Shown piece after piece: positions 1 through 8,811 of a stretch of 10,446 nucleotides of DNA. The notes under the pieces were generated by a model. The model did no database searches and was not told where the DNA came from. It worked only from the letters and a program-made list of their open reading frames with translations. The stretch is taken from assembly GCA_003833135.1 (NCBI GenBank), contig QZLH01000767.1, positions 50,471 to 60,916 on the forward strand, in the 5' to 3' direction. Every line of letters begins with the position of its first letter. The first letter of the stretch is position 1. The stretch is from Oehlia diaphana. Its lineage: Eukaryota; Glomeromycota; Glomeromycetes; Glomerales; Glomeraceae. The translations under genes were made by a program, and so were the position numbers.

Positions 1-63
1 AATAGCATGCCAAGTCGCATTAAAGCATGTATTGATGCAGAAGGAGGCCATACCAAATATTAG
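1..63 (+). CDS. Tc1/mariner-type transposase, C-terminal fragment
   Basis: The first 60 bases are open in frame 1 and end at TAG (61-63), giving 20 residues beginning NSMPSR and ending GGHTKY. An ending of this kind, with SMPxR, a short helix and then GGHTKY, is what I remember from Tc1/mariner DDE transposases. The catalytic DDE part lies outside the window to the left, so whether the full gene is intact cannot be judged. A plausible terminal inverted repeat follows 127 bp downstream, as expected for the 3' end of such an element. The call rests on remembered family resemblance plus that context. Confidence 0.72.
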   Translation, partial: NSMPSRIKACIDAEGGHTKY

Positions 64-191
64 TTAATTAATGAAATATATGTAATTTTGGCCCATCTTT
101 CAGAAAATAAAAAAATTTTTTGATGCTTTATTATAAAATTGCGCACATATTGTAAAAAAACTGACCGCCATTACTTTCGCCGGGGTCTGTA
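1..191 (+). mobile_element. 3' end of a Tc1/mariner-like DNA transposon
   Basis: Downstream of the transposase stop the sequence becomes noncoding and ends in a block that, read on the minus strand from about 189, begins CAGACCCCGGCGAAAGTAAT. Tc1/mariner ends characteristically begin with CAG or a similar triplet beside a TA target duplication, and TA is present at 190-191. The other terminus lies outside the window, so the inverted repeat cannot be confirmed here. The right boundary at 189-191 is inferred. Confidence 0.6.
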
Positions 192-674
192 TCTCTTTTA
201 ACTAAATGAATTTTAAAAAATTTTGGTTTCATTATTTTGTTAATCTAAATATTATAAGATTCACTTAATAATCTTCTTCAAGATTATCAAAAATTGATGA
301 TTACATTTCCCAAAGATTTATGAGCACTATTATTAATTAAACCTGTTTCAATATAACCCATACTCTTTGATATACGAAATCAAAAAAAGATATTAGTTTT
401 TATTATAAAAATTAATTGATTGATTAATTGATTGATTTTAAGAGAGTGATATTATATAGTTATTAGGCAGGTGGGTCATGAGTGTTGAATGATTGGCTGT
501 CATTGTGCCACGCAAATTATCTACACTCCGGCAAATTGCTGGAGACTATCTCAAAACGTGTATTTTCCAAATGTGCAAAAACTTACATATAAAGTAAATG
601 TACGTAATTTATTTTATAGATGATTTTTATACTTTTTTGAATAAACTAAAATAAATAAACTAAAATAAAATGAA
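192..674. other. Noncoding stretch upstream of the F-box pseudogene
   Basis: I see no gene here. The stretch contains a short ATTGATTGA-type repeat near 411-437, an imperfect palindrome CTCCGGCAA/TTGCTGGAG at 526-544 in a locally more GC-rich patch, and a two-copy repeat of AATAAACTAAAAT near 641-667, just before the pseudogene start. A TATAAAG at about 586-592 could be the old TATA box of the F-box gene. Confidence 0.5.
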
Positions 675-2191
675 ATGGAAAAATTAAATATTGTTTTAAT
701 CTTATTTTCAATGAATTACGAACAGATCTTAAATCAATATATTCATGTCTTTTCGTTAATAAAGCGTGGTGCCATTTAATAGTTCCTATCTTACGGGAAA
801 GATATACATGTTTTATTAATTATGAGAAATCTAAAAAAATTATTTTTAATATAATACTTTCCTGTCTACCTTCAAAACAACTTTTATTTGATAATGATAT
901 TAGATTACTCAAAACAACCCTTTCAAAATCCCCAACGTTTAATTATATCAGTCTTTTTAATTTTCCAAAAGTTGAAATTATAGATGGTATTATAAATATG
1001 GTATTTGAAAAAGAAATTTTAGGTAATTACTTAAGTAAAAGAAATCTGTTAGAACGAGAAATTTGTAAGTTATTTATTAGTGAATGTAAAAATATTGAAG
1101 AATTGGATTAGCGAATTAATCAACCTTTAACGTCGTTTCCGGACGTTTCTCTCAACTCTTTAATCTAAGGGGATGGCCAGAAATGACGTAATTTAAATTT
1201 TAGGATTTTGACCCCCCCCCCCTCCCCATGTCATCATTCATTTTAGGAAATGTAAAATTAAAACATAATTCTGGCTAGAATTATATTAACTAATAGTGTC
1301 TAAAAATGGAAGATGTGTAACATCATCATGGTCTTAACCCTTAGGAAATGACGTCATTTCTGGCAGTCCCCTAACTGTAGATTTACGTTTAGTAAGTTCC
1401 AATAGTTTTCATGAGATGGCACAGATTTGCAGAGATTTAAATAATTTAAATATTGATAATTATTTTCAAGATGTTCCTGGATTAATTTCATTAATTGATG
1501 CAAGAAATTTAAAATTTGCATCATTTAAATTTGGTTTTAGTATTAAGAAAGAAATATATGAGGGATTAAGCAAAGCATTAGCAAAAAAAAGATACAATTA
1601 ATAGTCTTTTTTTACATGGTTCGGTTGGTGTTATTTCACATTCATTTATAACATCACTTAACAATCTAAAATATTTAACAATTCATTATGGGTTAGGAAA
1701 TTCAAAATTTCTAGATATTCAGTCTCTTGATATTGGTAATGATTTATTATGCTTAAAGGAATTGGCAATGTTAATTGAAAAAACCAAAGGAAATATTTTT
1801 GATATCTCTGTTTATACTTATAATAAATCAGCTGAGAATATAGGAAAGTTATCTAAGCAATTTCTATTTATTGTCCAAAGATAGATTACTTAACTATAAA
1901 TCTTGGACTGGAGATTTAATTTATGTTAAATCATTATTAATGAATTGTAGAAATTTAGCATGTTTATATCTTCATGGTTTGGATAAAAATGATGATATAG
2001 GAGATGAATTATTAAATATTTTAACTAAATTTTCTCCAGAAACTTTAACTGAGATAGAAGTTAGTGGATATTGGAAATATTCTATTGATACTTTTGAAAA
2101 TTTTTTTAAAAGTTATAAGGGACGAAAATCACTTCATTTTGAAATCATTGATGATTATGACTGGAGACCATATTACAAACAGAACATATAG
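675..2191 (+). pseudogene. F-box / leucine-rich-repeat protein pseudogene
   Basis: The relic starts at ATG 675 and can be followed in pieces through all three frames. A short N-terminal piece (MEKLNI...) is followed, after a frameshift near 704-709, by an open stretch 710-1108 with the F-box-like signature NELRTDLKS, VNKAWCHLIVPIL and later LSCLPSKQLLF. It stops at TAG 1109-1111. Leucine/isoleucine/asparagine-rich LRR-like pieces follow at 1377-1601 (MAQICRDLNNL), 1591-1881 and 1871-2191. The last ends in a clean TAG and carries YVKSLLMNCRNL and LTEIEVSGYWKYS. A 204 bp MITE interrupts the gene at 1168-1371. F-box proteins recruit substrates to SCF ubiquitin ligases, and large divergent F-box/LRR families are known in mycorrhizal fungi. 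With at least four frameshifts, a stop and an insertion, no functional product is expected. Confidence 0.8.
1168..1371. mobile_element. MITE with about 27 bp terminal inverted repeats, inside the F-box pseudogene
   Basis: The left end reads AGGGGATGGCCAGAAATGAC and the reverse complement of the right end reads GGGGACTGCCAGAAATGACG. Over about 27 bp the arms differ at only a few positions (TG versus CT near the tip, A versus C inside ACGT[A/C]ATTT). TA is found directly outside both ends (1166-1167 and 1372-1373), which fits a Tc1/mariner-type target duplication. The interior has no coding capacity and includes a C11 run (1212-1222). Coding similarity to an F-box/LRR protein resumes immediately to the right (VDLRLVSSNSFHEMAQ), which shows that the element is an insertion. 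The exact boundary is uncertain by one or two bases. Confidence 0.75.
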
Positions 2192-2622
2192 ATATTGTTA
2201 ACAAATACTATAATGAAGGAATAATATTATTTTCAAATCTTTTGATTTTATTTAACACCTGATAGTATCAATTTGGAATTTGTTGTGTTATAGTAATTAT
2301 ATTTGTATTCTAAGTACATTATATCCTGTTAAAGCATGAATTTTAATTTTAATAAAATCTTATAAAAAAAAAAAATTTCAATATAGCAATAAAAATTTCA
2401 ATACAGTGATAATGATCATATTAGCTAATAGACATGATGGAAGATGACTAATTTATTCAATGTATGTAAATATTAAAGTGTTAAACTATAGTATACAAAA
2501 CAATCCAAAAGAAATGTCATAATGACTAAGAATTATTACATGTCATTTTACTATATAAAATTATTTTTTTTTTTATAATTTATTCTAATTTTATACTTCT
2601 TTTGCATCTGCATTTTTTAAAA
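2192..2622. other. Intergenic region and putative promoter of the nucleotidyltransferase-like gene
   Basis: No gene is seen. A 20 bp tandem duplication of AAAAATTTCAATA-type sequence lies at 2371-2390 and 2391-2410 (three differences, all transitions). A TATATAAAA at 2552-2560 sits about 63 bp before the chosen ATG and is followed by a T-rich run, which suits a fungal core promoter. The TATA role is inferred from sequence and spacing only. Confidence 0.45.
2552..2560 (+). promoter_or_regulatory. Putative TATA box of the three-exon gene
   Basis: TATATAAAA lies about 63 bp upstream of the ATG at 2623, with a pyrimidine-rich stretch (TTATACTTCTTTTGC) between, where transcription would plausibly start. 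In so AT-rich a genome such a match can occur by chance. Confidence 0.35.
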
Positions 2623-4997
2623 ATGGTTGCTAAACCTCGAATTCTTGCTCGTGATAATGATGCTGAGACAATAGTAACCATCTTGGAAAAAATAAATGAT
2701 AAGGACAGTACTTCTATTATAGATTATCCTGTACTTATTGGCTCTTGTGCTGCAAAATGGCATATTCCTTCTTTTCGGGATATAAATGATTGGGATTTAA
2801 TAGCAACAATTTCACAATCAATTTCAATTATTAATGAAATTAAAACTAGTAAAAAAACTTTTAAAAATATAAAATTGGTTTATTATCCAGGAGGTGGACT
2901 AAAAATCATTGGAGAATTTATTGATAGATATATATCTAAAGATGAAAGTTCTATCATTTTTGATATTGAACTTGTTTCTGATAAAATGAATTTAAAAAAA
3001 ATGAAATCAAATGAGGTTTTAGATTATGATGAGATTGGAAATAATGATGATGGTTTTTTTGAAATTGATAAAATTGATTTTGAAAGGATTGATGATACTC
3101 AACCAAAAGCAAGTGGTTTAATGATTTTAAAACTGTGTTGTAACGTTAAAGATAAAATATTGTTCCCGTTACCATCAAACTTTTCATGTATTGTTGCTCC
3201 ATTAAATATCCTTGAAGCCTTAAAAACGTCTCATATATATTGGCCAACTGATTTTCATAAAAATATTGCAGATTTGCATTTATTAAGAGATAAATTAAAT
3301 TATAGAGATATGTCAATAACAAGACCATTATGTAATCCACAACGTGATGAATTAATTGAACTTTTGTTGAAGACTCGTATTAAGGAAACTGAAAATATAC
3401 GAGGAATACCAGGTGCACATATTAATTTGAATATGACTAACGAAGAATTCTTGGATAATAATGATAATCTTTTTGTACAAAGACGTATTCTTCATGATGA
3501 TATACATGAACGTGTTAAATATGGTGATCACCCAATTTATGAAAGTTTAAAAGAAGATAAGGTATGATTTAAAATTTATTAAATATTTTTGTACATAAAA
3601 TTTGATAGTTAATATTTAATTCAACAAATATACTAGGACCCAGAAATATATATATAAGGGTCAGGTTTGAGTATGCGTATTCTTTTTTAGATAATTTTTG
3701 ATAATGCCAGTCAGAATTTTATTTCCTATTATAGTAACTGACTAACATTATCATAATTCCGGCCCTGAAAAATGCGTACGGCACATAGTAAAAAAATTTT
3801 TTCATCACCTGACCCCTATATATATATTTCTGGGTCCTAATATACTAGTCTAAAGCATGGATAAAGAAATCTCTCTTTGAAAAGATTGACTATCAAACAA
3901 AACTTAATTGTGTAAAAGAAGAAGCAATGGCTATTGCACTTGAAAGATATCTTATTCCAATGATTTCTAATAATCAAGAAACTTCTTACAATATGGCGCT
4001 TGTTAAAATTTGTACTACATTAACTAAAGGATGGTTTCGCCAATTTGCAGTTGATAATTATCCTCAACTTTTAAAACTTGATAAAGATTTGTTATCAATT
4101 GCAAATGATATAATTAGTAAATACCCTTTAAAACAAAAAAAGAAACTTGCATTAGTACTTGATCCAGAGACTCAAGCTATTTTTAATGGTATTTTTCCTT
4201 ATACTAAAGATATTTCATCTTTTGATGAAATAGTAGTTGATAATCATCTAACATGTAATGTTGAAAGATCTGGGATTAAAATCACTTCTCCAGTAAATGG
4301 CAATTTATCAATTACAGCTATCATTACAACTATGTGCAAATTTGGCACAGATTGTACTAAATCTACTGACTGGACAGCATCTGTTGTAATATTACCTAGT
4401 GAAGACTTAGAAGCTAAAAGGTAATGTTATAAATTAATATATTAGCACTTATAATGCATTTTATTATTTATTAACACCATATTTATATAACTTTATATTA
4501 TAATCTTTAACATTATTAAAATTTCAAGTGATAAAGATAAAAGTGAACATTACAATAAAATTACGAATTATTCACATAGGTTTAATGATCCATTAGATCT
4601 TCACCCTTATTATTATTATGGTTATGGACATAAATGCAAATTTTCATTATTAACTTCCATGCATGTGTTTGTACTTGGTATTCATTCAGAAATTAGTATT
4701 GATGGGAGTTGGGGAAGTGAAGAAAATTGGGAAGAGAAAAATGAGATAGATGTTAGAGTTAAACCAGCTGATTATTGTGCTGATAAACTTGGAATTCCTG
4801 ATTTTACTGGTGAATTATTATTTAAGTATGTGTTAAATTATTTAAATCCAACTTTACAACATAATGGAGATATACAACTTAAAGAACGGATTGATGAATT
4901 GAAAGTTAGAGGGGACATTCCAACTGATGATTCACAACAACATCTTTGGTACTATGCTTGGAATTATATTTTCAATACTGGAAAGTCTACCATATAA
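2623..4997 (+). CDS. Nucleotidyltransferase-like protein of unknown function, three exons, 659 aa
   Basis: Exons are 2623-3561, 3849-4420 and 4529-4997. The introns start GTATGA and GTAATG and end CTAG and CAAG. Phases agree (0, then 2), and splicing removes every internal stop. The ATG at 2623 sits in AAAAATGG and is preferred to an upstream in-frame TTG. Residues 36-60 carry a pattern like the minimal nucleotidyltransferase fold: PVLIGS (G40, S41), then D56-W-D58 after a 14-residue loop, with D114/E116 in IIFDIELV as a candidate third acidic strand. PLNILEALKTSHIYW (about 193-207) and FHKNIADLHLL (about 211-221) follow, then LHDDIHE (290-296). The carboxyl half (314-659) is a helical stretch and a tryptophan-rich acidic tail (DGSWGSEENW), which I do not recognise. 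The layout recalls uncharacterised proteins of large phages and viruses, from memory and unverified. No signal peptide or membrane segment is seen. Substrate unknown. Confidence 0.78.
3562..3848 (+). other. Intron 1 (287 bp), enlarged by a MITE
   Basis: The donor GTATGA follows codon 313 (AAG) exactly at phase 0, and the acceptor TACTAG at 3843-3848 restores the frame as TCT AAA GCA TGG. The alternative AG at 3854-3855 would lead straight into a stop. Without the 202 bp element and one TA duplicate the intron would be about 83 bp, in line with the other introns in the window (65-108 bp). The neighbouring ends of exons 1 and 2 read as one continuous protein, so this is an intron rather than a boundary between two genes. 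Confidence 0.75.
3636..3837. mobile_element. MITE with 31 bp near-perfect terminal inverted repeats, inside intron 1
   Basis: The left arm 3636-3666 begins GGACCCAGAAATATATATAT and ends AGGGTCAGGT. The right arm 3807-3837 is its reverse complement at 30 of 31 positions. TA flanks both ends (3634-3635 and 3838-3839). A second internal pair (GATAATGCCAGTCAG against CTGACTAACATTATC) and GTATGCGTA against TGCGTAC near the arms mean that nearly the whole element can fold into one long hairpin. There is no coding capacity. Size and TA flanks suggest mobilisation by a Tc1/mariner transposase. Confidence 0.85.
4421..4528 (+). other. Intron 2 (108 bp)
   Basis: The donor GTAATG lies inside the apparent terminal codon AGG just before a TAA, and the acceptor is TTTCAAG at 4522-4528. 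Joining AG to T makes a serine codon and keeps the frame open through 4997. About 43 residues upstream of the first ATG of exon 3 (4659) are also open and protein-like, which supports splicing over a separate gene starting at 4659. Confidence 0.72.
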
Positions 4998-6058
4998 TAG
5001 TGATTAATGATGTATAATTTGATTTTAAAAATTCATTTTGTTTTGATTTTATCTTGAGGTCCTGTTTTATATATTATAAATTTAGAAAAAAAGACTTTGG
5101 GTGAAATAATTTTATATTGTGTAAAAGGTTATAGAAAAATATGATTTTTTTTGTTAATTTTTAATCAAATTTGTACTGAAATTTATTATTTTTATTTTTA
5201 TAAAATTAAAATTTTATACTATCAATTGCAATAAATTATTATCTTAATTAATTATTATTTCAAATACAAAAATAGTTCGATGCCATCAACCAATGAAATT
5301 ATGTTTTTATAAATAGCTTTTATTTGTAAATGATTAGTATCAGTTTAACGACTTTAACGTACGGTTCCAATGGTCGAATATTGATCAACCTGATGTTGGC
5401 CGAAATTATTGTAGTGCAGGTACACCTTACATGTGACCAATTAAATCGTTTTTATTATCGTTATTCGTATAAGTTAATATCAACGATGGATACAATATAA
5501 ATTTTACATATCAATTTTTTTTGATAGAGATTTGTTGATATATAAACTTAACTATTCATAAAAAAGATTTAAAAATTACACTTTATGGGTTACTAATTAA
5601 TAATTAATCCTGTACGCTTCATACAAAATTAATACTGTATTAATGAAATAACGCTTAAGCGTTACATAATTATAATTAATTATAATAGAAAAAAAAAATT
5701 GTTAACTGATATTTTTATCGTAAGAGATAACGATAAAGATTGATAATGTACCAAAAAATGTAATTTTATAAAGGCCAGTGTACAGTACATCCATAATTTC
5801 TCTTAACCTTCCGGAGTTAGTTTCGTTTATTTACTGTATTTTAATTATAATGGTTAATGTCGGCGATCATATCACATATGTTAACGTCATAATGATTTAC
5901 ATAATTATTGTCATTGTTTACACAATGAAAGGTGGTAAAGATAGCATTATCAAAAAAATTTATTATTGATTATTAAAAAAAAATTTTAATAATTATAAAT
6001 AATAATTATAGATAATAAAAATAAAACATTCGGAAAAATGAATATAACTAAATAGTTT
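4998..6058. other. Noncoding stretch between convergent genes
   Basis: No convincing gene is seen. The plus-strand gene on the left and the minus-strand hydrolase relic on the right both end toward this interval, so it should hold two 3' ends. A 63-codon open frame at 5778-5969 is AT-driven and hydrophobic by composition only. Slightly GC-richer pieces at 5340-5440 and 5790-5880 are unexplained. Two adjacent palindromes are listed separately. Confidence 0.5.
5649..5686. repeat. Two adjacent perfect palindromes (16 and 18 bp)
   Basis: TAACGCTTAAGCGTTA (5649-5664) and ATTATAATTAATTATAAT (5669-5686) are each perfectly self-complementary and are separated by four bases. The second is made only of A and T and could be chance. 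The first contains CG steps and is less expected in this composition. Confidence 0.6.
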
Positions 6059-6874
6059 CTAATAGGAATTACATCCAAGATTATCATTGAAAATTTTAGT
6101 ACAAATTTCAATAACTTCGTTAACTTTTTCAAAAATTAATGAATCGTTCCAATTTCCACGAGAAGCAGCAAATCCATAATCCATATCACTAAATCGTTTT
6201 TTAAAATTCTTTTCAGCGAATGGTTTATCTTTCATAACATCAATAAAAGGTTGCTAACCAATAAATATATAACTTATTTAGAAATTTGAAAATATAACAA
6301 AAAATGTATTCAACTTACAGGTCTTGATCTTCACGCGAAGGTAAAAATGCAACAGGGCATTGAGATTTTTCAAAGTCCGCTTGAAGAAGGCCATAATGAA
6401 TTAATACACAAGCATCAAAATCTTCAATTGCGCAAAGCTTTGAACCAAGAACTTCACCCGTACAAAAGCCTACAAATCCAAAATCTTCAGCACCATATTC
6501 TGATCCGAGATATTAAATAACATTCAATGTATCATTCATGACAAGTTCCGCCGGATAATTTTCTAAAACAAATTTGACTAAAGCCTGAAGTCTATATAAA
6601 AAGCCAAAATTAAACTTTTTTTTATCCGAAATTTTTCTTTTTTTAAATAAAGGAATTTTATTATTTTATTATTTTTAGTATTACCCTTGAGACTGAACTT
6701 GAGCTGTTTTTCCACGGAAATAATCTGGAAGTGCAACAATTTAACCAGCTTTTGCGGTTTCGATTCACCTTTTGGTTTTGAAACGTAAAACGTCAATATA
6801 GTTAAATTTTTCAATAGTCCCGATAGGTACATATCACGTTTAGCTGGAAAAATTGTGTAACAAGAGTATGACAT
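6059..6874 (-). pseudogene. Dienelactone hydrolase family pseudogene (tandem copy)
   Basis: This is a decayed copy of the intact gene at 7530-8449. It keeps the same three-exon plan: exon 1 6685-6874, exon 2 6319-6591, exon 3 6059-6253. Exon 1 keeps the ATG and fragments such as GTIEKFN and LPDYFRGKTA, but in different frames. It is 76 bp shorter than its counterpart, losing the segment that contains the GYDIFG strand-turn. Exon 2 has an in-frame TAA (DTLNVI then stop), and the nucleophile elbow reads GFCTGE instead of GFCWGG. The exon 2 donor is shifted, so its phase no longer matches exon 3. In exon 3 the catalytic histidine is replaced by tyrosine (MDYGFAASRG versus MNHGFAASRG). The remaining family signatures make the identity clear. 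No active enzyme can be made. Confidence 0.87.
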
Positions 6875-7529
6875 GATTGGAAGATTAAAATAATTAACAA
6901 TGAATATATGAATTTAAGATTTTGAGAAATTGGGAGAGAGGTTAATATACATAAAAAGTAACAAAATCTTCAACAGTCCTAGTTAATCTAATTAGTTAAG
7001 GTAAATCAATCTCAAGTTATTTAAGTATGTAATGCCAATTTTTTTTAAAAAATAAATAATAAAAATTTATTATGATAAAAGTATTTTTATATAACCTGAT
7101 GATTTAATATTGCAGGTTTTAAGTAAAAGTTTTATAAATATGAATTATCATAATAAAAAAAGTTCTTAACCCTAATAATTGATTCCGATTCACCGGGATT
7201 CAGAAGTTGTTCACAAGGCTTCTACTTTACAAGAAACCTCCAACCTCTAAAAAAAAAAAAATTCAAGATCGAGGTCGACAAACTTACCAATTTCGTTTGT
7301 CCAAGACTTCAAAAGCCTAAAAACCTAAAAAAAGCTTATTAACTGTACTCCAGTTATATTTTTTTTTGCGTCATAATCGATTTATTTATGGTATACACAT
7401 CGTGTTCGTAAGGCTATAATAGTTTAATTGTTTTTATTGCTAAAAAGTAAATTTTACATTAGGAAAGTTGGAAGGTATAAAAATAGCATATTTAAATATA
7501 AAAACATAATCGGATACTAGATATAGTAT
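6875..7529. other. Spacer between the two hydrolase copies
   Basis: No gene is seen. On the minus strand this is the 3' flank of the intact hydrolase and the old promoter of the dead copy. The dozen or so bases directly before the ATG (TAATCTTCCAATC) are nearly identical to those before the intact gene (TAATCTTCTAATC), a trace of the duplication. A more GC-rich patch at about 7180-7330, with CCTCCAACCTC, GATCGAGGTCGAC and repeated AAAAGCCTAAAAACC, is unexplained. Confidence 0.5.
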
Positions 7530-8449
7530 TTAATTACAGCCAACATTATCACGGAAAAATTTGCCAGTAATTTCAATAACTTCGTTAACTCTTTGTGAAA
7601 TTAATGGATCGCTCCAATCTCCACGAGAAGCAGCAAATCCATGATTCATATCAACAAATCGTTTTTGAAAATTCTTATTAGCGAATGGTTTATCTTTCAT
7701 AGCATCAACAAAAGGTTGCTAACCAATAAATATATAAAATTATTAGAAATATGAAAATGTGATCAAAAAAAAAAAAAAAAAAAATTATATATAAATTTAA
7801 GATTAACTCACAGAATCTTGATCTTCAAACGTAGGTAAGAACGCAATAGGACATTGGGATTTTTTAAAATCATCCACTTGAAGAGGGCCATAATGAACTA
7901 ATACACAAGCATTGAATTCTTTAATTGCGCAAAGTTTTGAACCCATCATTCCGCCCCAACAAAATCCTATATAACCAAAATCTTTAGAACCAAATTTTGA
8001 TTTGAGATGATTAGTAACACTTAAAGTATCTTTTATGATTATTTCTGGTGTAAAAGTTTTTATAATAAAATCGAGTAAAGCCTGAACTCTATAAGAAACA
8101 AAAATTAAATTTTTGTCTGAAATAATTTTTTTTTTTTTTCAAAAAAAAAAAAGGAAAAGAAATTTATATGATTTTTAAATTACCCTTGAGACATAATTGT
8201 AGCCGTTTTTCCACGAAAATAATCTGGAAGTACAACAAGATAACCAGCATTAGCTAAAAGGTCACAAAATTGTTTTACATTTGGATGATATCCAAAAATA
8301 TCGTAACCAACGACAACTGCTTTTTTAAAAGAGTTCGATCCATTTGTTGGTTTTGAAACATAAACATCAAGATCGTTAAATTTTTCAATAGTTCCAAGAG
8401 GTACATAATTACTTTTAACTGGAGGAACTTTGTGACAAGAGGTTGACAT
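7530..8449 (-). CDS. Dienelactone hydrolase family protein, three exons, 243 aa
   Basis: Exons on the minus strand are 8449-8184, 8088-7812 and 7718-7530. Introns are 95 and 93 bp, GT-AG, with matching phases (2 and 0). The product has the usual length of this alpha/beta-hydrolase family. The nucleophile elbow is GFCWGG with Cys132, where classical lipases have Ser. The acid is probably Asp178 or Asp180 in FEDQD, and the histidine is His207 in MNHGFAASRGDW. VVVGYDIFGY (46-54 region) and LPDYFRGK (74-81) are also family-typical. Bacterial members open dienelactone rings from chloroaromatic breakdown. Fungal members are mostly uncharacterised soluble hydrolases, so the substrate here is unknown. 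No signal peptide or membrane segment is visible. A decayed copy lies 655 bp downstream in the same orientation. Long A/T runs (A20 at 7765-7784 in intron 2, T14 at 8126-8139 in intron 1) are confined to the introns. Confidence 0.9.
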
Positions 8450-8811
8450 GATTAGAAGATTAAGTTATTGTCATTAATAACAATAAGTGAGAAAATTGTG
8501 TTCGAGACGGTTTAAATAAAAAAAATAAAATCGTGTGTAACAGAACTTTCTTTTACCTTAATTAGATTAATTCAGGGTTGCTAGGCTGAAACTCAATTAT
8601 TATATTCGTGTAACATCCAAGCTCGCAAAATTTTTTTTTAAACTGTAAATCATTTAGTCAATCGTTATAGTAATAATTTTCATTAAACAATAAAGTGAAA
8701 CGGGGAGAATAATAATCAAGAAAAAAATTTCTGCATAAAACAATTAATGGCTTTTATAGTCATCAAGTTTTCAAACTAATATGGAATTTAATTAAGTTTA
8801 ATTAAGATTTC

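Noticed and set aside
262..358. Short protein-like stretch on the minus strand (SMGYIETGLINNSAHKSLGN)
   Set aside because: Only about 28 codons, with no start, no recognised family and no neighbouring exon that I could connect. It may be a tiny gene relic, but this is not supportable.
413..437. Possible CRISPR-like or regulatory repeat of ATTGATTGA
   Set aside because: Simple AT-rich microsatellite with no spacers.
3146..3340. 64-codon open frame on the minus strand
   Set aside because: It lies antisense within exon 1 of the three-exon gene, and its Leu/Ile/Tyr-rich composition is what the reverse of AT-rich coding DNA gives.
3927..4424. Separate gene starting at ATG 3927 and ending at TAA 4422-4424
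   Set aside because: Protein-like sequence continues upstream to the acceptor at 3848, and the TAA falls inside a GTAATG donor, so it is exon 2.
4659..4997. Separate gene starting at ATG 4659
   Set aside because: The same frame is open and protein-like back to the acceptor at 4528 and joins the upstream exon in phase, so it is exon 3.
5340..5440. Possible shared element with 9040-9110 (both contain TTGATCA, and CCAACATCA on opposite strands)
   Set aside because: Only short words match, and their order differs. I could not build a convincing alignment by eye.
5778..5969. 63-codon open frame with hydrophobic Ile/Val/Met-rich text
   Set aside because: It has no ATG at its start, no promoter-like context and no recognisable motif. 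The hydrophobicity follows from AT-rich codons; a small membrane protein cannot be fully excluded.
6578..6874. 98-codon open frame on the minus strand as a gene of its own
   Set aside because: It is the frameshifted exon 1 of the dead hydrolase reading on into its intron.
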